Shown: positions 24,307 to 33,403, counted from the stretch's first letter. The stretch is DNA of 64,000 nt from Domibacillus iocasae (GCF_001750285.1 NZ_MAMP01000021.1:124001-188000); one strand, 5' to 3'. Numbers and translations: made by a program. The notes: a model not told the origin generated them from the letters alone.

Positions 24307-27300
24307 ATGAAGATTTTTAATGAAGCATGGAGTAATAAAAATAACACATCGAATACATGCTCCGTCTCAACGGATGAAATGGCGTCTATCGCAAACTTAC
24401 ATACATGTATGATCAAATTGCTTGCAGGTGGGGATTCATTGCACACTATCATGAGAACACTGACATTAAAACTGGAAGAGCACTTTAAACGGAAAACATA
24501 CTGTGCCCTTTTACTGACAGCGGAGGGGGACAGGCTTGCTGTAGAACATGCGCCGAATCTTCCTTCTGAATATCAGCAGGCGATTCATCTCATTAAATCA
24601 GGTCCAAAAGCCGGCTCGTGCGGCACAGCTGTTTATCGAAAAGAAACGGTTATTTCGTCTAATATTGAAAATGATCCGCTCTGGGAGGATTTTCGTCAGG
24701 ATGCCCTGCGTTTTGGACTGAGAGCTTGCTGGTCCATTCCTATTTTAACAAGTGGGCGTGTCGTCGGCACCTTTGCGGTTTATCATACAGAGATTTGTAC
24801 GCCTGCAGCTCATGAAATCGAGGTGCTGGAAACATGTGCAAGTCTGGCTGGGCTTGCGATTGAACGGGACTTGCGAATAAAGCTGGAGCAGCAGCTGCAA
24901 GAAAGCGAACAGCGATTTAAATCATTGTTTGATTATTATCCTCATTCGATTTATGTCTTTTCATTAGAAGGGCATTTTATTGGATTTAATGAAGCAACGG
25001 AGCCGGTATCCGGATATAAAAAAGAGGAACTGCTTGGAAAAAGCTTTCTTCCGTTAATTGCCCATGAGGATAGAGAAAACGTATTGCATCATTTTAATCA
25101 GGCAAAAAAGGGAATCGTCCAGCATTACGAATGTAAAGTTAAACATAGAAAAGGGAATAATTTAATTATAAGCCTCACCAATATACCTATCACTGTGAAT
25201 GATGAGATTGTGGGGGTGTATGGAATTGGCCGTAATATTACCCATGAGAAACAAGTGGAACGGGAACTGAATGCCCTCCATAAGGAAACGGAGCATGTAT
25301 TTAAAAATCATCAGGGGTTCATTTTTAAATATAAAAAAGAAAAAGAACAGTTTATTCATACATTTGGAGAAGGCCAATTAGTTGAGAAATTCGGGTTGAA
25401 GATGGCAGAGCTCACTGGGAAGTCGCTAAAGGAATTTTTGCCGGCGGAGGTCGCTTCTCGAAAGGAAATCTATTATGAACAGGCTTGGGATGGGAATGAG
25501 ACGGGCTATGAAGGAGAGTTAAACGGTGTCCATTACATGGCAATGATGAAGCCGATTTTGATGGATGGACAAGTAGTCGAAGTGATTGTCACATGCAATG
25601 ATATCACTGAACTGAAGAAAGCCCATGAAGAGCTGCGGGAGACGAAGGAGCTCATGGAGTCTTTTGTGAACAACACAGCGGATGCAATCGGTACAATGAA
25701 CGTTCACGGCCAGATAACATATGTCAACCAAGCATATGTGGATCTATTTGGCTGGCGGGAAGACGAGCTAATCGGCAAAGAGATTCCGAATGTGCCAGAG
25801 AATCAAAAGAAAGAATTCGACCGTTCTGTCCAGCTTGCTTTTGCAGAAAAAAAGGTCAGCCGGTTCGAGACGGAGCGGCTAAGTAAAGATGGACGATTCA
25901 TTCCGGTTAGTGTGACACATTCTCCGCTAAAAGATAAAAATGGTGTGGTAAACGGGGCATCAGCGATCATTTGCGATATTACCGAACGGAAACGGACGGA
26001 ACAAGAGCTGGAGGAAAATAAGCAGCGTTATGAGTCCCTTTACAGCGTCAATCCGGATATCGTCTGCAGTATGGATGTAGACGGTGCACTGCTAAATGCC
26101 AACCTTTCATTTTATAAGACATTAGGCTATACACCCGAGCAGGTGAAAGGGGCGAGCGGGGAAGTTTTCATAGAAGAGCATTTTCTTAACAAAACAAAGC
26201 AATATTTTAAAAAGGCGTTACAGGGAAGCCCGCAAACATACGAAACGACTGGTATTCATCAAAACGGCCAGGGAGTCATGCTGCAGGTAACCAATATGCC
26301 TATTGTCGTGAATGATCAAATTGTCGGTGTTCATGGGGTTGCCAAAGACATTACCGAAAGCAAGAAAGTGCAGCAGGAAATTCTGTCTTTAAAACAACAA
26401 ATGGAACTAGTGCTAGATTCAATAGGGGACGGCATTTACGCCATAAATTTGAACCGGGAAATTACCATAATTAACCCGGCGGGAGCCAAAATGCTTGGTT
26501 ATGACGTAAAGGAACTGATGGGGAAAAAACCAAAAGACACGTTCCGGCTTCGTAATGAGTCCGAAATTTGTACGCTGCATCAAACGCTGCTTGATGGAAA
26601 GGTCCGGTATGTAACAGACGAAGTCTTTTTTAGAAGAGACGGAACAAATTTCCCTGCTGAGTTTGTATCGTCCCCTATATGGGAAAATGGGGATATTTCG
26701 GGGGTTGTCGTGGCATTTAGAGATATTTCACAGAAAAAAATGGCTGAGGAATACGTCATTAAATCAGCGAAATTAGAAATGGCGGGACAGCTTGCGGCAG
26801 GAGTGGCTCATGAAATTCGCAATCCGCTTACCAGCATTCAAGGATTTATTCAATTATTAGAAGAAACGGACAAGAGAGAACCTGAATACTTCTCGATTAT
26901 ACGATCGGAATTTGAACGGATTGAAGGGATTATCAGTGAATTCCTTGCACTTGCCAAACCGCAGGCGGTAAACTTTCAAGAAAATGATGTCGGTCTTATT
27001 CTAAAACAAACCATCCATTTGATGAATGTCCAGGCCATTATGCATGGTATTGAGGTCGTCTCCGTTATTGAGCCAGAGCTTCCTCTTTTTCAATCTGATC
27101 AACATCAGCTCAAACAGGTTTTCATCAATGTTATCAAAAATGCAATCGAGGCAACTACATCCAAAGGACAACTGATCATTACCTGTAAAAAAATCAAATC
27201 TCATCTTCACATCGAATTTCAAGATCAGGGAGAGGGAATCCCGCCGGAAAGGATCAAGCATCTCTTTGAACCCTTTTACTCCACGAAAGAAAAAGGGACG

Positions 27301-27417
27301 GGTTTGGGGCTGATGGTCAGCTATAAAATCATTGAAGAACATAAAGGAATCATGCGGGTTGAAAGCGAGGAAGGAAAAGGAACCATTGTTCATATCTTTC
27401 TTCCTCTTTCAAGCTAG
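24307..27417 (+). CDS. GAF/multi-PAS sensor histidine kinase (sporulation-kinase-like)
   Basis: A 1036-residue soluble kinase. A GAF domain (about 40-195) is followed by five PAS-type repeats (about 205-320, 330-440, 445-565, 575-690, 695-815), a HisKA domain with phospho-acceptor H835 in AAGVAHEIRNPLTSIQGF, and a HATPase domain with N-box NVIKNAIEAT, DQGEGIPPE and GTGLGLMVSYKIIEEH. There are no membrane segments. The H-box is like those of KinA/KinE-type sporulation kinases, and no response regulator is adjacent, so it probably feeds a phosphorelay (Spo0F-type) in trans. Start ATG 24307 follows GAAGGAGG. Confidence 0.88.
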   Translation: MKIFNEAWSNKNNTSNTCSVSTDEMASIANLHTCMIKLLAGGDSLHTIMRTLTLKLEEHFKRKTYCALLLTAEGDRLAVEHAPNLPSEYQQAIHLIKSGPKAGSCGTAVYRKETVISSNIENDPLWEDFRQDALRFGLRACWSIPILTSGRVVGTFAVYHTEICTPAAHEIEVLETCASLAGLAIERDLRIKLEQQLQESEQRFKSLFDYYPHSIYVFSLEGHFIGFNEATEPVSGYKKEELLGKSFLPLIAHEDRENVLHHFNQAKKGIVQHYECKVKHRKGNNLIISLTNIPITVNDEIVGVYGIGRNITHEKQVERELNALHKETEHVFKNHQGFIFKYKKEKEQFIHTFGEGQLVEKFGLKMAELTGKSLKEFLPAEVASRKEIYYEQAWDGNETGYEGELNGVHYMAMMKPILMDGQVVEVIVTCNDITELKKAHEELRETKELMESFVNNTADAIGTMNVHGQITYVNQAYVDLFGWREDELIGKEIPNVPENQKKEFDRSVQLAFAEKKVSRFETERLSKDGRFIPVSVTHSPLKDKNGVVNGASAIICDITERKRTEQELEENKQRYESLYSVNPDIVCSMDVDGALLNANLSFYKTLGYTPEQVKGASGEVFIEEHFLNKTKQYFKKALQGSPQTYETTGIHQNGQGVMLQVTNMPIVVNDQIVGVHGVAKDITESKKVQQEILSLKQQMELVLDSIGDGIYAINLNREITIINPAGAKMLGYDVKELMGKKPKDTFRLRNESEICTLHQTLLDGKVRYVTDEVFFRRDGTNFPAEFVSSPIWENGDISGVVVAFRDISQKKMAEEYVIKSAKLEMAGQLAAGVAHEIRNPLTSIQGFIQLLEETDKREPEYFSIIRSEFERIEGIISEFLALAKPQAVNFQENDVGLILKQTIHLMNVQAIMHGIEVVSVIEPELPLFQSDQHQLKQVFINVIKNAIEATTSKGQLIITCKKIKSHLHIEFQDQGEGIPPERIKHLFEPFYSTKEKGTGLGLMVSYKIIEEHKGIMRVESEEGKGTIVHIFLPLSS

Positions 27418-27441
27418 AAGAAAATCAGCCTGGATCATAAA

Positions 27442-27477
27442 GAAATGGCGCGTTTTCATTTAAAAACGCGCCATTTC
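27442..27477. terminator. Strong hairpin after sensor kinase
   Basis: GAAATGGCGCGTTTT (27442-27456) pairs perfectly with AAAACGCGCCATTTC (27463-27477) around a 6-base loop. There is no long T-run, but its position suggests a terminator. A second hairpin, AGGAGCTT/AAGCTCCT (27521-27550), follows. Confidence 0.6.
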
Positions 27478-27586
27478 AACAGGCTAATACGCCGCTTTTT
27501 AAGTGAATTGAGCTGTCTCAAGGAGCTTTCTTTTCAGTAAGGAAGCTCCTGATTCAATTTTCTGGAAAATTAGTCTTTAACTTGCG

Positions 27587-27704
27587 CTTCGTTCTTATTT
27601 TGAAGGGCTTTCTATGGGCGGTACGGTCACGATGCCGCTCCAGAAAACGAGCTGTATAGGGTCTATTTGGCATCGACTGGCAGATCAATTGCAGTGAACA
27701 ATAA
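27587..27704 (+). pseudogene. C-terminal remnant of a VOC/PhnB-like gene
   Basis: From 27587 the sequence reads LRSYFEGLSMGGTVTMPLQKT, then after an internal deletion/shift near 27645-27668 a second frame reads GIDWQINCSEQ and stops at 27702-27704. These match LRSYFEGLSDGG...MPLQET and GIEWQISHEEQ of the intact gene at 23478-23915. The N-terminal two thirds are missing. It is a fragment of a paralogue, not expressed. Confidence 0.75.
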
Positions 27705-27706
27705 GG

Positions 27707-27752
27707 AAAAAGCGTGTCCCGGCCAGCAATGGCTGGGACACGCTTTTTATTT
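27707..27752. terminator. Bidirectional terminator at helD stop
   Basis: AAAAAGCGTGTCCC (27707-27720) pairs with GGGACACGCTTTTT (27735-27748); the stop codon of the minus-strand helD gene lies at the stem edge. Confidence 0.85.
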
Positions 27753-30074
27753 TTCAATCACCGTATAAGTTTCTGGCTGAGCAGGCTGCAACAGGCGGGT
27801 TTCTTTTCCAAGCGAAAACAGATGAAGCTCATGCATGGCGCGGGTGCAGGCGGTATAAAACAAGTTTCGCTCCGATTCCCGGCTGTATACGTCTTCGGAT
27901 ACGTTGAAAAGAATCACGGCATCAAACTCGATCCCTTTCGCTAAATAAGCGGGAATTACGACGAGTCCCTGCTCAAACGTATATGTTTCTTGATCCAGTA
28001 ATTGCGCGGAAAGGTGAGGTGTCAGCCAGGCATGCACGTTTTGACTTTCCTGCATCGTTTTGCAAATGACAGCGATCGTTTGGCGACCGTCTGCTTCGAG
28101 CAATGATTTAATACGTTCTAACAGCTTCTGATGGAGGTCTTCTGTGTGATCTGCATACGTTAGGGTTGGTTTTGAGCCTTCCCGGTTAAATGGTTCTATT
28201 TGGCTGCCACCTTCGATCAATTGCCGTGTAAATTCGACGATCGGGCGGGTGGAGCGGTAGCTGCGTGTGAGCGTAATTTTTTCGAGTGATTCCTTTTGGC
28301 TTGGCGTGTCCGATAAAACGGATGACTCATTCGAGGACTGAACAAAGATGGATTGGTTCACGTCACCGAGCAGCGTCATTTTACTGTACGGAAACAGCGT
28401 TTTTAAATAAGCAAGCTGAAAAAGCGAGTAATCCTGTGCTTCATCAATAAAAACGTGGCGGATACGCGAAAAAGACTTTTTCCCTTTGAGCTGGTCTTGA
28501 AAATACAAATAAGCGGTTGCGTCTTCCCAGCAGAGTATATGCTGGTCCAAGGCTTTGAGCGTACTTTCGCAAACATGGGCCCACATATCGGAGGCGGGCT
28601 GTGTGCGTGTTTCAAATATCTTCCGGAAATTCGCTTTTTCATCCACAAAGCCGAGCCGCTTCATTTTGCTTCTTAACGGCTGAAAAGATTTTCTGACGAC
28701 GCTTTGGCTTAAGATGTGCCATTCCATGTCTGCATCGTTGAAGGTATCCTCTTTTTTTGCCTGCTTTTTCTGGCTTGCCCGGTACGCGTTTAAAAAATCT
28801 TCTTTATCCAAAAGCTCTACTTCATCACGCACCCATTCTTCGTTTTGTTCCAAGCGTTCCAATTTTTTAAGCTTTTTCAGCAGCCATTCTGAGACAAGCT
28901 CTAACCGGTTTGGCAGGAGAATAGAAGGCGCTAATGCGTAAAAGTACTGCCCGATTTCTTTGGAAGAAACGAGTATTTTATTCCGAAACACAATATCGTG
29001 AAAAACGAGGCCTTCCTGCGAAAGGGAAGCGAGAAAATCATCAATGTGCTTCTTAAAGTCCAGACCGGTTTTGAACTGAATGGCAGCTGTTTCAACAGAA
29101 TCATCAGGTTCTGTTCCTTTCAACAGGAACTGTTCAAGCTGCTCAAACGGGCTTTGAACGGTGAAGGCATCACCGATCCGGTCCTCTACATATTCCTTGT
29201 ACGTCGTCTGGAGAATATTTTCTTCTCCGAGTTCCGGCAGTACAGTGGATACGTAGCTGTTGAATAGGGGGTTGGGCGAAAACAGGAGCATATTTTCAGC
29301 CTGCAGCGTCCGGCGGTTGGCGTACAGCAAAAAAGCAATCCGCTGAAGTGCCGCTGATGTTTTCCCGCTCCCAGCCGCACCTTGAACAATCAGCGTCTGG
29401 CTTCTTTGATTGCGGATAATTTGATTTTGCTCCCTTTGAATGGTGGCAACAATATTTTTCATTTGCGCACTTGATTTCCCGCCTAAGACTGCCTGCAAAA
29501 TATGATCACCAATCGTTAAACTCGTGTCGAATTGACCAGTAATCTCGCCGTTTTGAATGATGAATTGCCTTTTTAAAGAAATGTCTCCTTCTATCTGGCC
29601 TTCCATTGTATGGTAAGCGGCAGGACCGATTGTGTAATCGTAATACATGCTTGAAACAGGGGCCCGCCAGTCATAAATTAAAAAGTTCTCCTGCTCCTGA
29701 TCCATGAGAGATGCAATGCCGATATAAATTGGTTCCGGTTTCGGTTCACCGGATTCTTGAAAATCAATTCGGCCAAAATAAGGGGAACGGCGCAGCCGGT
29801 CAAGCTTTTTCAGTTCATTAAACAGCTGCCCATGGCTTCGTTCTCTTTCTTGAAGCAATTCGGCCTGCTGCTTGATGCCTGCTTGTGTTTCAATAACGTC
29901 GTCGGGCTCATCCATATTGACCGTTACGTCTTCCCAAAAGTTGTTGCGAAGACCAATAATGCCTTCTTTTAAATGGCCTGTTTTTTCTTTGATTTCTGCT
30001 TGTTTTTGATCGATGATGTCAATCACTTCATTCACGCGCAGCTGTTCCTTTTGCTGTTCAGTTTCTTGATTCAT
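27747..30074 (-). CDS. helD: RNA polymerase recycling motor HelD (UvrD/Rep-like)
   Basis: A 775-residue superfamily-1 ATPase, the same length as B. subtilis HelD (YvgS). The N-terminal coiled arm (residues 1-85, charged and Glu/Lys rich) is that which enters the RNA polymerase secondary channel; Walker A GAAGSGKTSAAL is near residue 230, followed by FLLYANR; HVFIDEAQDYS and LTRSYRST lie in the second half. HelD frees stalled RNA polymerase and can confer rifampicin tolerance in some species. I prefer ATG 30074; an in-frame GTG at 30083 is possible. It is transcribed alone, opposite to its neighbours. Confidence 0.9.
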   Translation of the reverse strand: MNQETEQQKEQLRVNEVIDIIDQKQAEIKEKTGHLKEGIIGLRNNFWEDVTVNMDEPDDVIETQAGIKQQAELLQERERSHGQLFNELKKLDRLRRSPYFGRIDFQESGEPKPEPIYIGIASLMDQEQENFLIYDWRAPVSSMYYDYTIGPAAYHTMEGQIEGDISLKRQFIIQNGEITGQFDTSLTIGDHILQAVLGGKSSAQMKNIVATIQREQNQIIRNQRSQTLIVQGAAGSGKTSAALQRIAFLLYANRRTLQAENMLLFSPNPLFNSYVSTVLPELGEENILQTTYKEYVEDRIGDAFTVQSPFEQLEQFLLKGTEPDDSVETAAIQFKTGLDFKKHIDDFLASLSQEGLVFHDIVFRNKILVSSKEIGQYFYALAPSILLPNRLELVSEWLLKKLKKLERLEQNEEWVRDEVELLDKEDFLNAYRASQKKQAKKEDTFNDADMEWHILSQSVVRKSFQPLRSKMKRLGFVDEKANFRKIFETRTQPASDMWAHVCESTLKALDQHILCWEDATAYLYFQDQLKGKKSFSRIRHVFIDEAQDYSLFQLAYLKTLFPYSKMTLLGDVNQSIFVQSSNESSVLSDTPSQKESLEKITLTRSYRSTRPIVEFTRQLIEGGSQIEPFNREGSKPTLTYADHTEDLHQKLLERIKSLLEADGRQTIAVICKTMQESQNVHAWLTPHLSAQLLDQETYTFEQGLVVIPAYLAKGIEFDAVILFNVSEDVYSRESERNLFYTACTRAMHELHLFSLGKETRLLQPAQPETYTVIEK

Positions 30075-30182
30075 GCTCCACACACATCCTGTTTTTCAAA
30101 GTTTGTTATTCTATCCTTGTATATCACCTTTTAACGCTATACTCAAACAACGTATGCCCGGCTCAAACATAGTATTTCCTAA

Positions 30183-30214
30183 AAAACCGTCCGAATCGCA
30201 TTCAGGGCGGTTTT
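30183..30214. repeat. Dispersed hairpin element, copy 2
   Basis: AAAACCGTCC (30183-30192) pairs with GGGCGGTTTT (30205-30214) around GAATCGCATTCA, itself able to form GAAT/ATTC. Compared with copy 1, the G-C pair next to CCG has become A-T on both sides, so the stem is conserved by a double change. Confidence 0.7.
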
Positions 30215-30263
30215 ATGATGTAATGGAAGAGAATGTACATACTGAATAAGGGAGAGGATTTTT

Positions 30264-31241
30264 TTGAAAACGTTACCCATTCAAAAACATGGATTAAATG
30301 CGAGCCGGCTTGTCTTAGGCTGCATGGGGTTTGGCGGCGGCTGGAGCCGTGATGCAATTACAGAGGAACAGGTGAAACAGGCGCATTGGGCGGTGGATGC
30401 GGCGATTGAGTCAGACATCAACTCGTTTGATCATGCGGATATTTATGCGTATGGGAAAGCGGAGGAAGTGTTTGGGCGCGTGCTGAAAGAGCGTCCTTCG
30501 CTCCGGGATGAAATTCTGATCCAGTCGAAAACGGGCATTACGTTTCCGGATAAAGAAGCGGGCTTGCCGACACGTTACAATTTTTCCAAAGAGTATATTT
30601 TGGCTGGAGTAGATGGTATTTTAACGCGGCTTGGCGTGGAGCATTTGGATACGCTTCTCTTGCACCGACCGGATGCCCTCATGGAGCCAGATGAGGTGGC
30701 GGAAGCGTTTCATGAATTGAAATCGTCCGGGAAAGTACGCTATTTTGGGGTATCGAATATGAGCGCGGGACAGATTAAATTTTTGCAAAGTGCGATCAGC
30801 GACCGTCTAGTTGTGAATCAGCTGGAAATGAGCCTGCATAAAACCGGCTGGCTTGAGTCCGGCGTGCATGTGAATCAGCCGGCGTTTCGCGAAACTGTCT
30901 TTCCAGAAGGAACGCTTGAATATTGCCGAATGGAGAACATTCAAATTCAGGCGTGGGGACCGCTTGCACAAGGCGTCTATTCCGGCGCACCACTTGAAGA
31001 AAAAAGAGAGTCAGTGAAAGAAACGGCCGCGCTTGTGAAAAGGATGGCACAGGAAAAAGGAACAACGACAGAAGCGATTGTACTGGCGTGGCTGATGAAG
31101 CACCCGGCAATGATTCAGCCGGTGATTGGCACGACCAGTCCGGACCGGATACGGGCTTCCGCTCAAGCGGTAAATGTGGAGATGAGCCGTGATGAATGGT
31201 ATACGCTTTATGTGTCATCGCGTGGTGTGAATTTGCCGTAA
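30264..31241 (+). CDS. Aldo/keto reductase (YdhF-like)
   Basis: A 325-residue NADPH-dependent reductase of the AKR superfamily. The catalytic tetrad is visible: Asp in FDHADIYAYG, the following Tyr, Lys in IQSKTGI and His in LLLHRPDAL; GTTSPDRI near the C-terminus binds the cofactor phosphate. The closest general type is the YdhF/YcsN group of oxidoreductases, whose substrates are unknown. Start is TTG 30264 behind GGGAGAGG; the family's usual N-terminus matches. The gene is flanked upstream by the repeated hairpin and downstream by a periodic repeat tract. Confidence 0.88.
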   Translation: MKTLPIQKHGLNASRLVLGCMGFGGGWSRDAITEEQVKQAHWAVDAAIESDINSFDHADIYAYGKAEEVFGRVLKERPSLRDEILIQSKTGITFPDKEAGLPTRYNFSKEYILAGVDGILTRLGVEHLDTLLLHRPDALMEPDEVAEAFHELKSSGKVRYFGVSNMSAGQIKFLQSAISDRLVVNQLEMSLHKTGWLESGVHVNQPAFRETVFPEGTLEYCRMENIQIQAWGPLAQGVYSGAPLEEKRESVKETAALVKRMAQEKGTTTEAIVLAWLMKHPAMIQPVIGTTSPDRIRASAQAVNVEMSRDEWYTLYVSSRGVNLP

Positions 31242-31244
31242 GCA

Positions 31245-31395
31245 AAATCGCACGAAACCGGGCAGAATCGCTCATCTAGCTGTGAAAGTCGCAAAAGTTG
31301 GAAATTACCGCGCCAATGCTTACAAGATTCGCACCGAATCGACGGATTTTCGCATGACTAAAATAAAGTCGTATCAAATCCGATCTATTTGCCGC
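31245..31395. repeat. 20-base-periodic TCGC motif tract (locus A)
   Basis: The dinucleotide CG inside (A/T)TCGC-like words recurs with its C at 31249, 31269, 31290, 31309, 31330, 31351, 31370 and 31393, spacings of 19-23. Best units are AATCGCAC, AGTCGCAA and ATTCGCAC. Sequence between units is not conserved. It begins four bases after the aldo/keto reductase stop. No gene or clear terminator is visible in this interval. Confidence 0.6.
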
Positions 31396-31450
31396 TATTC
31401 TGCTGTTCGTTTATGATAAGGAGTAGATTGGACAGACAGGAGAGTGCAGA

Positions 31451-32260
31451 ATGTATAAACTGATCGCGATTGATATGGATGGAACGCTTTTAAATGACCA
31501 GCATGAGGTGACGGATGAAGTCCGGAGCGCGCTGGATGAGGCGCGGGACCGCGGAGTGAAGATCGTGCTTTGTACGGGACGGCCGCTTGCCGGAGTGCGC
31601 CGTTATTTAAAAGACCTTCGTCTTGAGGATGAAGAGGATTATGTGATTGCCTACAATGGGGCGATTGTGCAAAATACGAATACGGATGAAGTGGTCTTTA
31701 AGCAGTCGCTTGGCTATGACGATTTCCGTTCGCTGCATGAATTGAGCTTGACCCTTGATACGCCAATGCATTTTTTTGATGCAGAATATTTATACACGAC
31801 GAATAAATTGATCAGCCCATATACGGTGCACGAGGCATTTCTTACAAAAATTCCATTCCGCTACACGACAGTGGAGGAAGTGCCGGCCGATATTGCCATA
31901 CCAAAAGTGATGTATATTGATGAACAGGAACGTTTGGACCGGACAATTGCGGCGATTCCGGCCGAAATTAATGACAAATATATGATGGTGAAAAGTGCGC
32001 CGTTTTACTTGGAAATTTTGCACCGCGACGTAAGCAAGGGGAACGCGGTAAAACGTCTGTCTGAAAAACTTGGCATTAAGCGCGAAGAAGTGATGACAAT
32101 CGGTGATAACGGAAATGATTTGTCGATGATTCAATTCGCGGGCTGCGGCGTGGCGATGGAAAATGCCATTCCGATGGTAAAAGAAGCGGCGGATTATCAT
32201 ACAAAATCCAATAACGAGCATGGGGTAGCGCATGTGATTCGGGAATTAGTGCTTGTGTAA
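31451..32260 (+). CDS. HAD-IIB (Cof-type) phosphatase, YidA-like
   Basis: A 269-residue haloacid dehalogenase-type phosphatase. Motif I is DMDGTLLND at residues 8-16 (nucleophile D8, acid D10), motif II is CTGRPL, the basic residue lies in SKGNAVKRL and motif IV is GDNGNDLSMI. The C2B cap type matches sugar phosphatases such as YidA. Start ATG 31451 follows AGGAG. Substrate is not known. A periodic CGGCG tract begins at its stop codon. Confidence 0.9.
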   Translation: MYKLIAIDMDGTLLNDQHEVTDEVRSALDEARDRGVKIVLCTGRPLAGVRRYLKDLRLEDEEDYVIAYNGAIVQNTNTDEVVFKQSLGYDDFRSLHELSLTLDTPMHFFDAEYLYTTNKLISPYTVHEAFLTKIPFRYTTVEEVPADIAIPKVMYIDEQERLDRTIAAIPAEINDKYMMVKSAPFYLEILHRDVSKGNAVKRLSEKLGIKREEVMTIGDNGNDLSMIQFAGCGVAMENAIPMVKEAADYHTKSNNEHGVAHVIRELVLV

Positions 32261-32407
32261 CGCCGAAAAAAACAGATTAGCGCCGAAATTCCGCCGCTGA
32301 TCGCTGGAATAGTATTATTCCGGCGTTAGTGGATTGGATTCCGGCGCTTTTTTTAAGATAACGGCGATCCCGCCATCGATTTCGGCGCAAAAACGATTAT
32401 TCCGGCG
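32261..32407. repeat. 20/21-base-periodic CGCCG/CGGCG tract (locus C)
   Basis: CGCCGAAA occurs at 32261 and 32281 and a variant CGCTGGAA at 32302; then CCGGCG at 32320 and 32341, ACGGCG at 32361, TCGGCG at 32382 and CCGGCG at 32402, spacings 21, 20, 21 and 20. The two halves are in opposite orientation, so they can pair as a long imperfect hairpin. ATTCCGGCGTTAG occurs twice (32317, 32399). The last unit overlaps the 3' end of the converging YkwC-type gene. Confidence 0.65.
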
Positions 32408-33281
32408 TTAGCCCGCCGCCTTTTAACAATAAGTAAATCGCCTGCGTTCCTTTGTCATCGTGACCCTGTTCAGACAATTTGTCGTAAAGGGATTTGGCAA
32501 GAGTGAGGCCTGGTGTGTCCATCCCCATTGCTTCAGCGGATTCGATGGCAATGTTCATGTCTTTAATAAAGTGTTTAATGTAAAAGCCGGGTTCAAAATC
32601 GCCTTTGATCATACGGGGAGCAAGGTTTGAGAGGGACCAGCTGCCTGCGGCTCCACTGCCGATGCTGCCGAGTACCTGTTCCGGATTGAGGCCCGCTTTT
32701 TCAGCGTAAACAATAGCTTCGGCTACACCCATCATGTTGGAGGCGATGGCGATTTGGTTGCACATTTTTGTATGCTGGCCGGCACCTGCTTTTCCTTGTA
32801 AAATAATATTTCCGCCCATCACCTCAAGAAACGGCTTCACTGCGTCAAAGTCTTCTTCATCGCCGCCAGCCATAATGGTGAGCGTACCGTTTTTTGCGCC
32901 GATATCACCGCCGGAAACTGGTGCGTCCAATACATGAACATCCTTCTTTCTGCCTTCTTCATATAACGCAGCTGCCAAAATGGGGCTTGAAGTCGTCATA
33001 TCAATCGCATAAGAACCCGGTTTAGCGTTTGAGAGGATCCCTTCTTCGCCAAGATAAACCGCTTCTACATCATGTGGATAGCCGACAATCGTAATGATCA
33101 CATCCGCTTCTTTCGCGACATCCGCCGGTGTTTCTTTCCAGACAGCTCCTGCCGCCAGCAAGTCTTCCGCGCGCGCTTTTGTCCGGTTGTACACGACGAC
33201 CGGATAACCCGCGCTCATCAAATGGCCGGCCATGCTTTTTCCCATGACGCCTGTCCCGATAAATCCAACTGTTTTGCTCAT
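32397..33281 (-). CDS. ykwC: 3-hydroxyisobutyrate dehydrogenase-family oxidoreductase (YkwC-like)
   Basis: A 294-residue beta-hydroxyacid dehydrogenase. GFIGTGVMGKSM at residues 6-17 is the NAD(P) loop, DAPVSGGDIGAKNGTL is the substrate-binding signature, and K in GQHTKMCNQI is the catalytic lysine. It resembles B. subtilis YkwC and GarR/MmsB enzymes (tartronate semialdehyde or 3-hydroxyisobutyrate). Start ATG 33281 has AAAGGATGG upstream. It is a monocistronic gene converging on the HAD phosphatase. Confidence 0.88.
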   Translation of the reverse strand: MSKTVGFIGTGVMGKSMAGHLMSAGYPVVVYNRTKARAEDLLAAGAVWKETPADVAKEADVIITIVGYPHDVEAVYLGEEGILSNAKPGSYAIDMTTSSPILAAALYEEGRKKDVHVLDAPVSGGDIGAKNGTLTIMAGGDEEDFDAVKPFLEVMGGNIILQGKAGAGQHTKMCNQIAIASNMMGVAEAIVYAEKAGLNPEQVLGSIGSGAAGSWSLSNLAPRMIKGDFEPGFYIKHFIKDMNIAIESAEAMGMDTPGLTLAKSLYDKLSEQGHDDKGTQAIYLLLKGGGLTPE

Positions 33282-33403
33282 ATGTATCCATCCTTTCCAA
33301 ATAATTCTTATTTTTATTGTAGCACAAAAATGGCTTTACTTGTTTTGCGGCAGGACTAAGAGTGGTACAATGCAAGTTGTATAAAGTTGAGGGGGCGATC
33401 GGG

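Noticed and set aside
27001-27393. 130-codon reading frame opposite to the sensor kinase
   Set aside because: It mirrors the kinase ATPase domain, lacks a ribosome site and has no domain character; it is an antisense shadow.
31245-31395. Regular spacing suggested a CRISPR-like array
   Set aside because: Conserved words are only 6-9 bases and spacers 11-14 bases; CRISPR repeats are 23 bases or longer, and no cas genes are near.
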